A DNA stretch of 64,000 nt, taken from assembly GCF_003207895.1 (NCBI RefSeq), contig NZ_NKUB01000006.1, forward strand, positions 62,001-126,000. The letters run 5' to 3'. Of the stretch, positions 27,036-37,205 are shown in pieces. Origin of the DNA: Komagataeibacter swingsii. Its GTDB lineage: Bacteria; Pseudomonadota; Alphaproteobacteria; Acetobacterales; Acetobacteraceae. How positions within the stretch are numbered: the stretch's first letter is position 1; each line of letters opens with the position of its first letter. The translations under genes and the position numbers were made by a program. Below the pieces are notes generated by a model. The model was given only the letters and a program-made list of their open reading frames with translations. It had not been told where the DNA came from and did no database searches.

Positions 27036-29987
27036 TCAGCGCTTCCACCATCCCGTCCGACGGTGCGTGGTCGGGGCGGCGTCCACGTCGATCGGGGCCG
27101 GGGCGGTATCCGCCGTGGTCGCCGTGGCTTCGGTACCCTCGTCGGCCTTCTTGCGGCGGCGACGGGTCGCCATCGTGGCCGTGGCCGTCTTGCGGGTCGT
27201 GGCCCGCTTTTTCGGGGCGGGCTTTTCAGCCTTTTCCGGTGCGGCTTCCGCCGTTTCGGCTACGGTTTCCACCGGGGCCGTTTCCGTCGCGGGTTCAGCC
27301 GTTTTGCGGCGCGTGGTGCGGCGACGCTTGGGGGCTTCTTCCGTGGCCGTGGTCGGGGCTTCGGCTTCGGTCGGGGCGGGTGTTTCCGCCGCCGGTTCCC
27401 CGGCCTTGTCCGCAGTCTTCGCCGCCGTGCGGGTGGTGCGGCGGCGCGTGGTGGCCGTCGTGCCCGTGCTGCGGCTGGCCGCACGCTTGCGCGTGGGCTT
27501 GGCGGGGGCGGCTTCCTCGGTTGCCTTTTCCTCCGCCGGTTTCGCCTCGGCTTCTGGCGCCGGGGTTTCCGCCTCTACGGCCTTATCAGCGGCCTTGCGG
27601 CGGGTGCTGGTGCGGCGCGTGGTGGTCGTCGTGCCGGCGCGGCGGCGGCGCGGCTTGGGGGCTTCTTCCGCTGCCGCTTCCGCAGCTGCGGGGGTGGCTT
27701 CGGGTTCGGCTTCCACTTCCACGGCAGGCGGGGTGGCTTCGGCGGCCGGTGCAGGGGGCGCCTCGGCTTCCTGTGCGGCCGGTGCCACCTCGTTTTCCAC
27801 CGGGGTGGCGCGACGGCGCGTGCGGCGGCGCGTGCGGCGTGGCCTGGCGCTTTCTTCCTCGGCCACCGGGGCGGGTTCTTCCACTTCGACCACGACCGGA
27901 TCGGCTTCCACAACCACTTCGCTGGGTGCGGTCGTCTGCTCGATCACGTCAAAGATGTCGATGATCGCATCGCCATACGGATCAGCCGGGGTGGGGCCAC
28001 GATAGGCTGGCGCGGGTGCGGGGGCGGGCACCGGGGCTGCGGCCGGGGCGGGTGCTTCCTGTGCCGTATCCTCGGCGGCCTCCGCCGGGGTGGCCTGCGC
28101 GGCAGTACCGTTGCCACGGCGGCGACGGCGGCGACGGCGGCGGCGATGGTCGGTACCCGATGCGATATCCTCGTCCTCTTCCGTGTTGGCCACGGCTTCG
28201 ACCGGGGTTTCCGCTGCGGGCGGTTCGGCCTGGATCTGGATTTCACGCACATGGCCGGTTTCAGCCGGGGCATGTTCGATGACGGGTGCGTCAAAGCGCG
28301 CCGTCTGCTGGCGCACGCGCTCGATCTTGCATTCCTGCGGCTGCAGGGTGGCGTCGGGCGCGAAGGCGACCTGCATCTTGTGCCGGGTTTCGATTTCCGA
28401 CAGCCAGTTGCGCTTGTGGTTGAGGATGTAGAAGGCGATTTCCGGCGCGACGCCCACGGAAATTTCCGCGGCCTTGCGCTGCATGCCCTCTTCCTCGATC
28501 GCGCGCAGCACATGCAGCGCCGAGCTTTCGATCCCGCGCACGATGCCGGTGCCCTGGCAGTGCGGGCAGGGCATGAAGGCGGATTCGGCAATGGAGGGAC
28601 GCAGGCGCTGGCGCGACATTTCCAGCAGGCCGAAATGCGAGATCTGGCCCACCTGGATGCGCGCGCGGTCGGTGCGCAGTGCGTCCTTGAGCTTGCGCTC
28701 GACCATGCCGTTGTGCTTGCGGCTTTCCATGTCGATGAAGTCGATGACGATCAGCCCGGCCAGGTCGCGCAGGCGCAGCTGGCGGGCGACTTCCTCGGCC
28801 GCTTCGAGGTTGGTGCGCAGCGCCGTTTCCTCGATATTGCGCTCACGCGTGGCGCGGCCCGAGTTCACGTCGATCGCGACCAGCGCCTCGGTCTGGTTGA
28901 TGACCAGGTAGCCCCCCGACTTGAGCTGCACGGACGGCGAGAGCATGGAATCCAGCAGCCCCTCCACCTTGTAGTGCGAGAACAGGGTCTGCTCGTGGTC
29001 CTGCCACAGCCGCACCTTCTGCGCGTTCTGGGGCATGAGCATGCGCATGAACTCGCGCGCGGACTTCCAGCCCGGCTCGCCATCGATCAGGATCTCGCCC
29101 ACTTCGCGCGTGTAGATGTCGCGGATGGCGCGCTTGATCAGGCTGGCTTCCTCATAGATCAGGGCGGGCGCGACCGATTCCAGCGTGTGCTGGCGGATGT
29201 CGTCCCACAGGCGCAGCAGGTATTCGCAGTCGCGCATGATTTCGGCGCGCGGGCGCTGGGCGCCGGCGGTGCGCACGATCATGGCCATGCCGCGCGGTAT
29301 CTGCAGTTCGGTAATGATGTCACGCAGGCGGCGGCGGTCGGCGACCGACGTGATCTTGCGCGAAACACCGCCGCCACGCAGCGAGTTGGGCATCAGCACG
29401 CAGTAACGCCCCGCCAGCGACACGTATGTGGTCAGCGCGGCACCCTTGTTGCCGCGTTCTTCCTTGACCACCTGCACCAGCAGGATCTGGCGGCGGCGGA
29501 TGACTTCCTGGATCTTGTAGTTGCGCAGGAAGCGCGCGATGCGGCGCTGGGCCTGTGCCTCGTCGCCGGTGTCGTTTTCACCGCCCACGGTTTCGGGTTC
29601 GTCGCCTTCCTCGCCGGCCGGGGCGTCGGTCTCGTCCTCGGCGCGGGGGGCGTCTTCTTCCTCGTCGTCACGCGCGCGGCGTTCTTCTTCCGCGCGGCGT
29701 TCCTCTTCCTGCAGCGCCAGCAGCTTTTCGCGGTCGGCTACGGGGATCTGGTAATAGTCGGGATGGATTTCACTGAAGGCGAGGAACCCGTGGCGGTTGC
29801 CGCCGTAATCCACGAACGCAGCCTGCAGGCTGGGTTCCACGCGGATAACCTTGGCCAGATAGATGTTGCCCTTGAGCTGCTTCTTGGATGCAGCTTCAAC
29901 ATCGTAATCTTCCAGGTGGTTACCATCCATCACGACCACGCGGGTTTCTTCCGCGTGGGTCGTGTCGATCAGCATGCGTTTGCTCAT
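27036..29987 (-). CDS. rne: Ribonuclease E
   Basis: A 983-residue endoribonuclease for mRNA decay and rRNA/tRNA processing. The S1 RNA-binding domain (about 36-195) is interrupted by a long acidic insert (about 94-145), as in alphaproteobacteria. Catalytic Mg2+ aspartates are D373 in AIDVNSG and D416 in VIDFIDM. The Zn-link cysteines are C474 and C477 in CPHCQGTG. From about 560 on there is a low-complexity tail rich in Ala, Pro, Glu and Thr with at least six Arg-rich blocks (such as RRTRRRTRRR and KRRRTTRRK), ending HRRTGWWKR. Such tails scaffold degradosome partners and bind RNA. I chose ATG 29987 rather than GTG 29999 because GGAG lies 11 bases upstream of the ATG but only 1 base from the GTG. 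Confidence 0.97.
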   Translation of the reverse strand: MSKRMLIDTTHAEETRVVVMDGNHLEDYDVEAASKKQLKGNIYLAKVIRVEPSLQAAFVDYGGNRHGFLAFSEIHPDYYQIPVADREKLLALQEEERRAEEERRARDDEEEDAPRAEDETDAPAGEEGDEPETVGGENDTGDEAQAQRRIARFLRNYKIQEVIRRRQILLVQVVKEERGNKGAALTTYVSLAGRYCVLMPNSLRGGGVSRKITSVADRRRLRDIITELQIPRGMAMIVRTAGAQRPRAEIMRDCEYLLRLWDDIRQHTLESVAPALIYEEASLIKRAIRDIYTREVGEILIDGEPGWKSAREFMRMLMPQNAQKVRLWQDHEQTLFSHYKVEGLLDSMLSPSVQLKSGGYLVINQTEALVAIDVNSGRATRERNIEETALRTNLEAAEEVARQLRLRDLAGLIVIDFIDMESRKHNGMVERKLKDALRTDRARIQVGQISHFGLLEMSRQRLRPSIAESAFMPCPHCQGTGIVRGIESSALHVLRAIEEEGMQRKAAEISVGVAPEIAFYILNHKRNWLSEIETRHKMQVAFAPDATLQPQECKIERVRQQTARFDAPVIEHAPAETGHVREIQIQAEPPAAETPVEAVANTEEDEDIASGTDHRRRRRRRRRRGNGTAAQATPAEAAEDTAQEAPAPAAAPVPAPAPAPAYRGPTPADPYGDAIIDIFDVIEQTTAPSEVVVEADPVVVEVEEPAPVAEEESARPRRTRRRTRRRATPVENEVAPAAQEAEAPPAPAAEATPPAVEVEAEPEATPAAAEAAAEEAPKPRRRRAGTTTTTRRTSTRRKAADKAVEAETPAPEAEAKPAEEKATEEAAPAKPTRKRAASRSTGTTATTRRRTTRTAAKTADKAGEPAAETPAPTEAEAPTTATEEAPKRRRTTRRKTAEPATETAPVETVAETAEAAPEKAEKPAPKKRATTRKTATATMATRRRRKKADEGTEATATTADTAPAPIDVDAAPTTHRRTGWWKR

Positions 29988-30648
29988 AAATAGGCGCACT
30001 CCGGTATGTCACGTTCCGGCATCCGGGCTGCGCGCGCGATCCGTGGCGGCAGGGGGAGGCGTGGGGAACGGACAGAAACATAAAAAAACAGGCGACCGGA
30101 CCCGGACGGAACACCACCGCGCGGCGCGCGGGCGGACAGGCCATGCCAGCCCTGCGGATGCGGCGTATCCGTGCCGCCCGCGGTGGGGCATGGTGTCATC
30201 GCTTGTGCGGCAGGAACCCGCGTGGTGTTCAATCCATCCTCGGTCATGGCTGGGGAGGGCGCGGCCCGGCCTGATTGCCGGGGCGGGACCTTCCGTATCG
30301 ACTGGTATGCCATCCGGTTTCCTGTCGATGGGGAACACCGGCGCGGCAGCGTCAGGTCGTGCGTGGCATGTGCCCCCACGCCGTGGCGTGGCCGGCATGG
30401 ATGGCCGGTAAGCGTATGCCGCGCATGCATGATGCATGCCGGATGGAGAAAGTCATGCCTGCTGGCATCGGGCCGTTTCGGACATGCCCGCGGGGCAGCC
30501 GGACGTGGCGTGGTCCATCACGGCTGGGCAGCATGGCGCAATGAATCCATTCCTGCAAGGGGCCTTGCGTTTATCCCGCTGACTGCCGGCCCGTACGGTG
30601 ATAAGGAAAGCGGACTGACCCGTAACTGTTTTGACCGGAACAAGATGC
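29988..30648. other. 661-base divergent gap between rne and the amidase gene
   Basis: It contains several open frames on both strands (for example plus-strand 30171-30677), but none shows a recognisable domain, good start context or typical codon pattern, so I annotate no gene. It must hold the divergent promoters. The length fits a long rne 5' untranslated region; RNase E mRNAs are autoregulated through such leaders in Escherichia coli, and I infer the possibility only by analogy. Confidence 0.5.
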
Positions 30649-31590
30649 ATGCCCAAAGGCCGGCCGGATGGAAATGATGCCCCGCAGCCAGCGCCACGGC
30701 GCGATGGTGCCGGCGTGCCCGACCTTGCGCGGCGCCTGCTGGTGGGCGGGCTGGCCGGGCTTGCGCCCGCGACGGCGCTGGCGCGGGTTGCGGCGCATGC
30801 CCCGGTTCACGCCGGGGCCACACATCATGCCGCCCGCGCGGCGCATGCGCCGCTGCATGCCCCCGCCATTACCGGCCGGGCCGCCCCGCCAAGGCCGCTG
30901 GTCATGCTGGACCCCGGCCATGGCGGCAAGGACCCCGGCGCGATCGGCATTTCCGGCACGTATGAAAAGCACGTGGCGGAAGCCGCCGCCAGCGAGCTGC
31001 AGCGCCAGCTTGAAGCCAGCGGGCGCTACCGCGTCGCGATGACCCGCGCCGATGACCGCTTCATCCCGCTGGAAGGCCGGGTGGACATCGCCCATGCCCA
31101 CAAGGCGTCGCTGTTCATATCCATGCATGCCGATGCCCTGACCAACCGCGCCGTGCGCGGGGCCAGTGTCTATACCCTGTCATCGAAGGCGTCGGACCGG
31201 CAGACCGCCATGCTGGCGCGGACGGAAAACAGCGCCGACCGCTATGGCGGCCCGCAGGTGCATGCGGATTCGCCCGAGGTACAGGAAATCCTCGCCAGCC
31301 TCGTGACCGAGGAAACGCGCCACGGCGCGGCCCACATGGCCAGCAGCATCGTCACCGCCTTCCGCCCGCGTATCGGGCTGCTGCAGCACCCGTCGCGCCA
31401 TGCCTCGTTCGTGGTGCTGAAATCGGCCGATATTCCCTCCGTGCTGGTGGAGATGGGGTTCATGTCCAACCATATGGACGAAGCGGCCTTGCGGCAGGCA
31501 GCCCACCGCATGGTGGTGGCGGGGGCGATGGTGCAGGCGATCGACCGCTATTTCGCAACCGACAGCATGGTGACCCATGCCACGGGCTGA
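30649..31590 (+). CDS. N-acetylmuramoyl-L-alanine amidase (AmiC-like, Amidase_3)
   Basis: A 313-residue peptidoglycan amidase that cuts the bond between muramic acid and the stem peptide, usually at septation. The N-terminus has a twin-arginine-like signal (ARRLLVGGLAGLAPATALA). The Amidase_3 domain runs from about 83 to the end with zinc ligands H91 (LDPGHGGKDPG), E106 (TYEKHV) and H160 (SMHAD) and catalytic E268 (VEMGFMSN). A separate N-terminal AMIN domain is absent. ATG 30649 is chosen over TTG 30631; its ribosome binding site is weak. It precedes leuA but is separated from it by a promoter and leader. Confidence 0.92.
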   Translation: MPKGRPDGNDAPQPAPRRDGAGVPDLARRLLVGGLAGLAPATALARVAAHAPVHAGATHHAARAAHAPLHAPAITGRAAPPRPLVMLDPGHGGKDPGAIGISGTYEKHVAEAAASELQRQLEASGRYRVAMTRADDRFIPLEGRVDIAHAHKASLFISMHADALTNRAVRGASVYTLSSKASDRQTAMLARTENSADRYGGPQVHADSPEVQEILASLVTEETRHGAAHMASSIVTAFRPRIGLLQHPSRHASFVVLKSADIPSVLVEMGFMSNHMDEAALRQAAHRMVVAGAMVQAIDRYFATDSMVTHATG

Positions 31591-31659
31591 CACCGCGCGC
31601 GGCGGGGCATGGCGGCCGGGCCGCCCGCCCTTGTGATGGGGCGGGGCGTGCTTTTGCGG

Positions 31660-31688
31660 TTGCAATCAGGGTTCGGGTCTGTATTGTG
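31660..31688 (+). promoter_or_regulatory. Probable sigma-70 promoter of the leu leader and leuA
   Basis: TTGCAA (31660-31665), a 17-base spacer, then TATTGT (31683-31688). The expected transcription start, about 7 bases after the -10 box, falls at or beside the AUG of the leader peptide at 31696, so the leader would be translated from a nearly leaderless mRNA. Confidence 0.55.
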
Positions 31689-31695
31689 CGCGCCA

Positions 31696-31806
31696 TGGTA
31701 ACGATCGCGCATGGTGCAGGGGCTGGAACGGGCGCATACGCGCACCTGTCCGCGCGCGCATGTGCGTGTGCCGGGCTGCTTCGTCTTCGACTTATCCGCC
31801 CCTGAG
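31696..31806 (+). CDS. Putative leu leader peptide (36 aa)
   Basis: A 36-codon frame starting at ATG 31696 and ending TGA 31804-31806. Its last ten residues are GLLRLRLIRP, with leucine codons CTG, CTT, CTT and CTT; a fifth leucine (CTG) lies earlier. A leucine-rich run just before the stop of a short frame ahead of leuA is the classic layout of transcription attenuation of leucine genes. No Shine-Dalgarno precedes it, consistent with leaderless translation from the promoter at 31660. I see it by eye; similarity to known leaders should be checked by alignment. Confidence 0.6.
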
Positions 31807-31947
31807 CGATCAGGGCCGGCCGCGTGCCGGCGCGCCCAGGGGATTGATCAGGCCGGTCCACGCCGGTCTGCGAACACGAAAGACAGGGGCACGTGACAGG
31901 CGTGCCGCCTCCCGTCACACAACAGGACCAAGTCCGAGGTTATTACC
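31807..31947 (+). promoter_or_regulatory. Structured leuA leader RNA
   Basis: After the leader-peptide stop come three stem candidates. GCCGGC (31816-31821) pairs with GCCGGC (31827-31832). A second stem lies around 31853-31868 (GCCGG with CCGGT). GGCACG (31889-31894) pairs with CGTGCC (31902-31907). The third is not followed by a T-run, so if attenuation operates, its terminator is not of the standard form, or control is at translation initiation. The leuA Shine-Dalgarno GAGG is near 31936. Confidence 0.45.
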
Positions 31948-33522
31948 ATGAGCATCGACCATCCTTCCTTTGGCCGCATCGACCCCAACCGCGTCATCAT
32001 TTTCGACACCACCCTGCGCGATGGGGAACAGTCGCCCGGTTTTTCCATGAACCTCGCGGAAAAGCTGCGCATGGCCGAAGCGCTGGAGGAGCTGGGCGTG
32101 GACGTGATGGAGGCGGGCTTTCCCGTCGCGTCGAAGGGCGATTTCGACAGTGTCCACCAGATCGCCCAGAAGGTGAAGGAGACCGTCGTGTGCGCGCTGG
32201 CGCGCAGCGGGGGCAAGAACGACATCGCCAGCGCGGGCGAGGCGATCAAACCAGCGAAGCGCGGGCGTATCCACAACTTCATCTCCACCTCGCCGCTGCA
32301 CATGAAGTACAAGCTGCGCATGGAGCCGGAAACGGTTCTGGAAGTGATCGAGGCCGGCAACCGTGCTGCCCGCCAGTTTACCGATGACGTGGAATGGTCG
32401 GCGGAAGACGGCTCGCGCACCGATCCCGACTTCCTGTGCCGCTGTGTGGAAACCGCCATCCGCGCCGGTGCCACCACCATCAATATCCCCGACACCGTCG
32501 GCTATTCCACGCCGGAGGACATGGCCCGCATCTTTGCCGACCTGCGCGCGCGCGTGCCCGGTGCGGATGGCGTCATCTTCTCCACCCACAACCACAACGA
32601 CCTGGGGCTGGGTGTCGCCAACACGATCGCGGCGCTGAAGGCGGGGGCGCGGCAGGTGGAATGCACCATCAACGGCATTGGCGAACGCGCGGGCAACGCG
32701 GCGCTGGAGGAAATCATCATGGTGCTGCGCACGCGCCATGACGTGCTGCCCTACACCACCGGCATCCATACCGAACGCCTGCTGCGCACCTCGCGCATGC
32801 TGGCCACCATCACCGGCTTTGACGTGCAGCCCAACAAGGCCATCGTGGGCCGCAACGCATTCGCGCATGAAAGCGGCATCCATCAGGACGGCATCCTGAA
32901 GAACGCCGCGACCTACGAGATCATGACGCCCGAAAGCGTGGGCTGGACCCGTTCCTCGCTGGTGCTGGGCAAGCATTCGGGCCGCGCCGCCTTCCGTGAC
33001 AAGCTGAAGGCCATGGGCTACGACAACCTGGAAGACGCGCAGTTCAACGAGGCGTTCTCGCGCTTCAAGGACCTGGCCGACCGCAAGAAGGTCATCTACG
33101 ACGAGGACCTGGTGGCGCTGGTGGATGACGAGGTGCGCGACCACGCCCGCATCCGCTTCGTCTCGCTGGACGTGACCGCCGGTTCCCGTCGCCCCGCCAC
33201 CGCCGATCTGGTGCTGGATGTCGATGGGAAGCGCGAGGAAGGCCGTGCCGAAGGGCAGGGGCCGGTAGACGCCGCGTTCAACGCCATCCGCGCCATTGTC
33301 GCCCATGACGCCACGTTGCAGCTGTATTCGGTTGGCGCCGTGACCGAAGGCAGCGATGCGCAGGCCCGTACCTCGGTTCGGCTGGAAGAGGGCGGCAAGC
33401 TGGTTGATGGCCAGGGTGCCGATGCCGATACGCTGGTTTCCGCCGTGCGGGCCTATGTCCATGCGCTGAACAAGCTGCTGGTCAAGCGCGACCGTGCCGA
33501 ACCCGTGGCGCTGGACGCCTGA
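31948..33522 (+). CDS. leuA: 2-isopropylmalate synthase LeuA
   Basis: A 524-residue enzyme catalysing the first committed step of leucine synthesis (acetyl-CoA plus 2-oxoisovalerate). The TIM-barrel domain starts [15 protein letters not shown], with metal ligand D20 and H214/H216 in [20 protein letters not shown] is the family signature, and HESGIHQDG follows. The C-terminal LeuA allosteric domain (about 390-510), which binds leucine for feedback inhibition, is present. A GAGG ribosome binding site lies 8 bases upstream. Regulation is likely through the leader at 31660-31947. A strong terminator follows. Confidence 0.98.
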   Translation: MSIDHPSFGRIDPNRVIIFDTTLRDGEQSPGFSMNLAEKLRMAEALEELGVDVMEAGFPVASKGDFDSVHQIAQKVKETVVCALARSGGKNDIASAGEAIKPAKRGRIHNFISTSPLHMKYKLRMEPETVLEVIEAGNRAARQFTDDVEWSAEDGSRTDPDFLCRCVETAIRAGATTINIPDTVGYSTPEDMARIFADLRARVPGADGVIFSTHNHNDLGLGVANTIAALKAGARQVECTINGIGERAGNAALEEIIMVLRTRHDVLPYTTGIHTERLLRTSRMLATITGFDVQPNKAIVGRNAFAHESGIHQDGILKNAATYEIMTPESVGWTRSSLVLGKHSGRAAFRDKLKAMGYDNLEDAQFNEAFSRFKDLADRKKVIYDEDLVALVDDEVRDHARIRFVSLDVTAGSRRPATADLVLDVDGKREEGRAEGQGPVDAAFNAIRAIVAHDATLQLYSVGAVTEGSDAQARTSVRLEEGGKLVDGQGADADTLVSAVRAYVHALNKLLVKRDRAEPVALDA

Positions 33523-33563
33523 CCCCCGGCGGTGCGCGCAGGCCCGCCGGCACTCACTGAATG

Positions 33564-33603
33564 AAAAAACCCCGCCACGGAACGGTCCGTGGCGGGGTTT
33601 TTT
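33564..33603. terminator. Bidirectional intrinsic terminator after leuA
   Basis: AAAAAACCCCGCCACGG and CCGTGGCGGGGTTTTTT form a perfect 17-bp stem around a 6-base loop (33581-33586). It serves leuA and the convergent lipoprotein gene. Confidence 0.95.
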
Positions 33604-33628
33604 CCTTTGTCCGGGAATGGCGGGCGGG

Positions 33629-34195
33629 TCAGTACCCGCCATAGCCTTCCGGATAGGCGCCTTCCTGCGGGTAGGCCCCCTGCTGCGGGTAGCCTTCCTG
33701 GCCATATCCGCCGGACTGGCCATAATACCCGCCCTGCTGCTCGCCGTAATACCCGCCCTGCTGGGGATAACCTTGCTGGGGGTAGCCCTGCTGGGGATAG
33801 CTGGGCTGGGCATAGCCATATCCGCCCTGCTGCGCGGGGTAGGCGGCGCGCTGGGGGGCGGCCTGCGGGCAGGACCGGGGCGAATAGCCCGGTGGCAGCA
33901 CGCGCCCGTCGGGGCAGATGGTGGAAGGCGCTTCGGCGCGCGGGCGGCGTGGCGGCGTCGTTGCCGCCCCGATCGCCGCCCCGCCGGCGGCGCCGGCCAG
34001 CGCGCCAATGGCCGCCCCCTGCCCGCCACCGGCCAGGCCACCGATCAGCGCCCCGCCACCAGCCCCCAGCAGGCCACCGCCAATGGCGCGCTGGCCGGGG
34101 TCACGGGTGTCCTCGCACGCGCCAAGGCCAAGGCACAGCCCCGCGGCAAGCAGGACTGCCGGGCGTAAGGTCATGCGGGGAAATGTCGTTTTCAT
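33629..34195 (-). CDS. Gly-zipper lipoprotein with Tyr/Gln/Gly-rich repeats
   Basis: A 188-residue predicted lipoprotein. ATG 34195 gives a signal peptide ending in the lipobox LGAC, lipidated at the cysteine of LGACEDTRD. Then comes a glycine-zipper segment of about 40 residues with GxxxG repeats (GGALIGGLAGGGQGAAIGALAG), then PDGRVLPPGYSPRSCP, then a tail built from near repeats such as GYPQQGYPQQG and GGYYGQSGGYG. Glycine-zipper segments often insert into membranes. The function is unknown. It is divergent from mreB across 305 bases and convergent with leuA at the strong terminator. Confidence 0.78.
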   Translation of the reverse strand: MKTTFPRMTLRPAVLLAAGLCLGLGACEDTRDPGQRAIGGGLLGAGGGALIGGLAGGGQGAAIGALAGAAGGAAIGAATTPPRRPRAEAPSTICPDGRVLPPGYSPRSCPQAAPQRAAYPAQQGGYGYAQPSYPQQGYPQQGYPQQGGYYGEQQGGYYGQSGGYGQEGYPQQGAYPQEGAYPEGYGGY

Positions 34196-35547
<1,352 letters not shown>

Positions 35548-35691
35548 CGAACGGGACAGGTGCGCTGCCTGCTGCGTAGGGAGGGCAGCGTGCGGATGGG
35601 GGAGACGCAGGACGATGCAGGTCCGGCGACCAGGCAGTATTGGACGGCCCGGCAGGCGTGACGTAACCGTTGCGCGTGGAAGGGCGGGCTG

Positions 35692-36606
35692 ATGCCTGTT
35701 TCCATCCAGTTCCGCCAGGCGCTGGGCAAGCTGGTCTTGCCCGCGCTGATCCTTGTGGCCTGTGGCGTGATCCTGCTGGGCAAGGCGGATCGCCCGCTGA
35801 TTGAAAAACTGCGCATGCAGACCGCCGACCTGCTGGCCCCGGCCTACGGGCTGGTGGCGTGGCCGCAGGCGAAGCTGCGCTGGCTGTCGGGCAACCTGCA
35901 GGACATCCGCAACCTTGAAGCCGAGAATATCCGCCTGCGCGCCGAGAACGTGTCGCTGCGGCACTGGTACGACGTGGCGGCGGCGCTGGCGGATGAAAAC
36001 GCCGCGCTGAAGTCAAACCTGCACTGGATTCCCGATAACGCGCCCGCCTTTGTCACCGGGCGCGTGGTGCGTGACACCAGCGGCCTGTACGCCCGCGCCG
36101 TGCTGCTGGCGGTCAATCCCGACACGGCGGTCCACAAAGGGGGAATCGCGCTGGACGGGTCGGGGCTGGTGGGCCGGGTGACCGAGGTGGGCAAGCGTTC
36201 GGTCCGCGTGCTGCTGATTACCGATTCGTCCAGCCGCCTGCCGGTCACGCTGGAATCCAGCCATGCGGCGGCGATCATGGCGGGGGACAATACCCCCCTG
36301 CCGCGCGTCATCTTCTATCCCCAGGATAACGTCCCGATCGAGGGGGAGCGTGTCGTGACCAATGGGGAAATCGAAAGCCTGCCGGCGGGCCTGCCCGTGG
36401 GGCATGTGCATTACCTGCGGCCAGGGCAGCCGGTGGTGGTGCCGGCGGCAGCCCTGGACCACATCGATATCCTGCGCATATTCGATTACGAGGACAGCGT
36501 GTCCCCGCCTGATGCCCCGGGCCGCGTGCCGTTGCCCAATGTCGGGCGCACCATGTCCCTGCCGTCACAGTTCCAGTCCCATCCCGACCAGGGGCTGCAT
36601 GGATGA
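35692..36606 (+). CDS. mreC: Rod shape-determining protein MreC
   Basis: A 304-residue protein with one N-terminal membrane helix (LPALILVACGVILLG), then a coiled coil with regular leucines (about 65-105, LEAENIRLRAENVSLRHW), then the periplasmic beta-barrel core (GGIALDGSGLVGRVTEVGKRSVRVLLITDSSSRLPV). MreC links MreB to PBP2 and RodA. The C-terminus overlaps the mreD start (ATGA). The last 40 residues are Pro/Ser-rich and less conserved. Confidence 0.95.
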   Translation: MPVSIQFRQALGKLVLPALILVACGVILLGKADRPLIEKLRMQTADLLAPAYGLVAWPQAKLRWLSGNLQDIRNLEAENIRLRAENVSLRHWYDVAAALADENAALKSNLHWIPDNAPAFVTGRVVRDTSGLYARAVLLAVNPDTAVHKGGIALDGSGLVGRVTEVGKRSVRVLLITDSSSRLPVTLESSHAAAIMAGDNTPLPRVIFYPQDNVPIEGERVVTNGEIESLPAGLPVGHVHYLRPGQPVVVPAAALDHIDILRIFDYEDSVSPPDAPGRVPLPNVGRTMSLPSQFQSHPDQGLHG

Positions 36607-37169
36607 AAACCTTCACGCCGCCCCCCATCCGCCCCGGCATCCACCCCCGTTCGGGGCTGGGTTACCGCATTGACCATGGCATGCGCAGCAGCGTGCCGTG
36701 CCTGTTCGTGTTTTTCGTGGCGCTGGTACTTTCCGCGCCGCTCAACCTGCCGGGGCAGGTGGAACTGATGCCCGCCGTCATCATGGCCACCGTTTTCCTG
36801 TGGTCGGTTTTCGTGCCGGTGCTCATGCCCTCCATCGCCGTGTTCATGCTGGGCATATGGGTGGATATCCTCAGCTTCGGGCCGGCGGGGGTCATGCTGC
36901 TCATGATGCTGATCGTGCACGGGATCGCGCTGTCGGGACGGTACACGCTGGCACGGGTTAATTTTTTTGTACTCTGGTTTGTGTTTGGCGTGGTGATGGT
37001 GGGCGTTACGGCGCTACAATGGGTACTGTGTTCCGCACTGGCCCTGCATATTGTGGAGTTTCTACCCTTTGTTTTCGAGACGGTCCTGGCCTTCGGCAGT
37101 TTTCCTGTCCTGTATACGGGGTTTGTCTGGACCTATCGTTTTGTCGTCAACAACGCGGACCCTTCCTGA
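36603..37169 (+). CDS. mreD: Rod shape-determining protein MreD
   Basis: A 188-residue integral membrane protein with about five hydrophobic helices, including FVFFVALVLSAPL and FVLWFVFGVVMVGVTALQW. It starts by ATGA overlap with mreC. Family identity rests on position, length, topology and the DILSFGPAGVMLLMMLI segment. It is an elongasome component of unknown biochemical activity. Confidence 0.92.
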   Translation: MKTFTPPPIRPGIHPRSGLGYRIDHGMRSSVPCLFVFFVALVLSAPLNLPGQVELMPAVIMATVFLWSVFVPVLMPSIAVFMLGIWVDILSFGPAGVMLLMMLIVHGIALSGRYTLARVNFFVLWFVFGVVMVGVTALQWVLCSALALHIVEFLPFVFETVLAFGSFPVLYTGFVWTYRFVVNNADPS

Positions 37170-37205
37170 AGCGGATGCGATCGTGCCTCCGTGCCGGATA
37201 AATGA

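Noticed and set aside
26994-29993. Very long open frame (999 codons) on the plus strand opposite rne
   Set aside because: It mirrors rne over its whole length. Its translation is Arg/Gly/Phe-rich low complexity with no domain. Opposite a GC-rich gene full of Ala, Glu and Arg codons, stop codons are rare, so such frames arise by chance.
30171-30677. 168-codon plus-strand frame upstream of the amidase
   Set aside because: It is rich in Arg, Gly and Cys without a pattern, has no ribosome site and runs into the amidase gene out of frame.
31915-34041. 708-codon minus-strand frame opposite leuA
   Set aside because: It runs through leuA and the strong terminator at 33564-33603, which is incompatible with a real gene.
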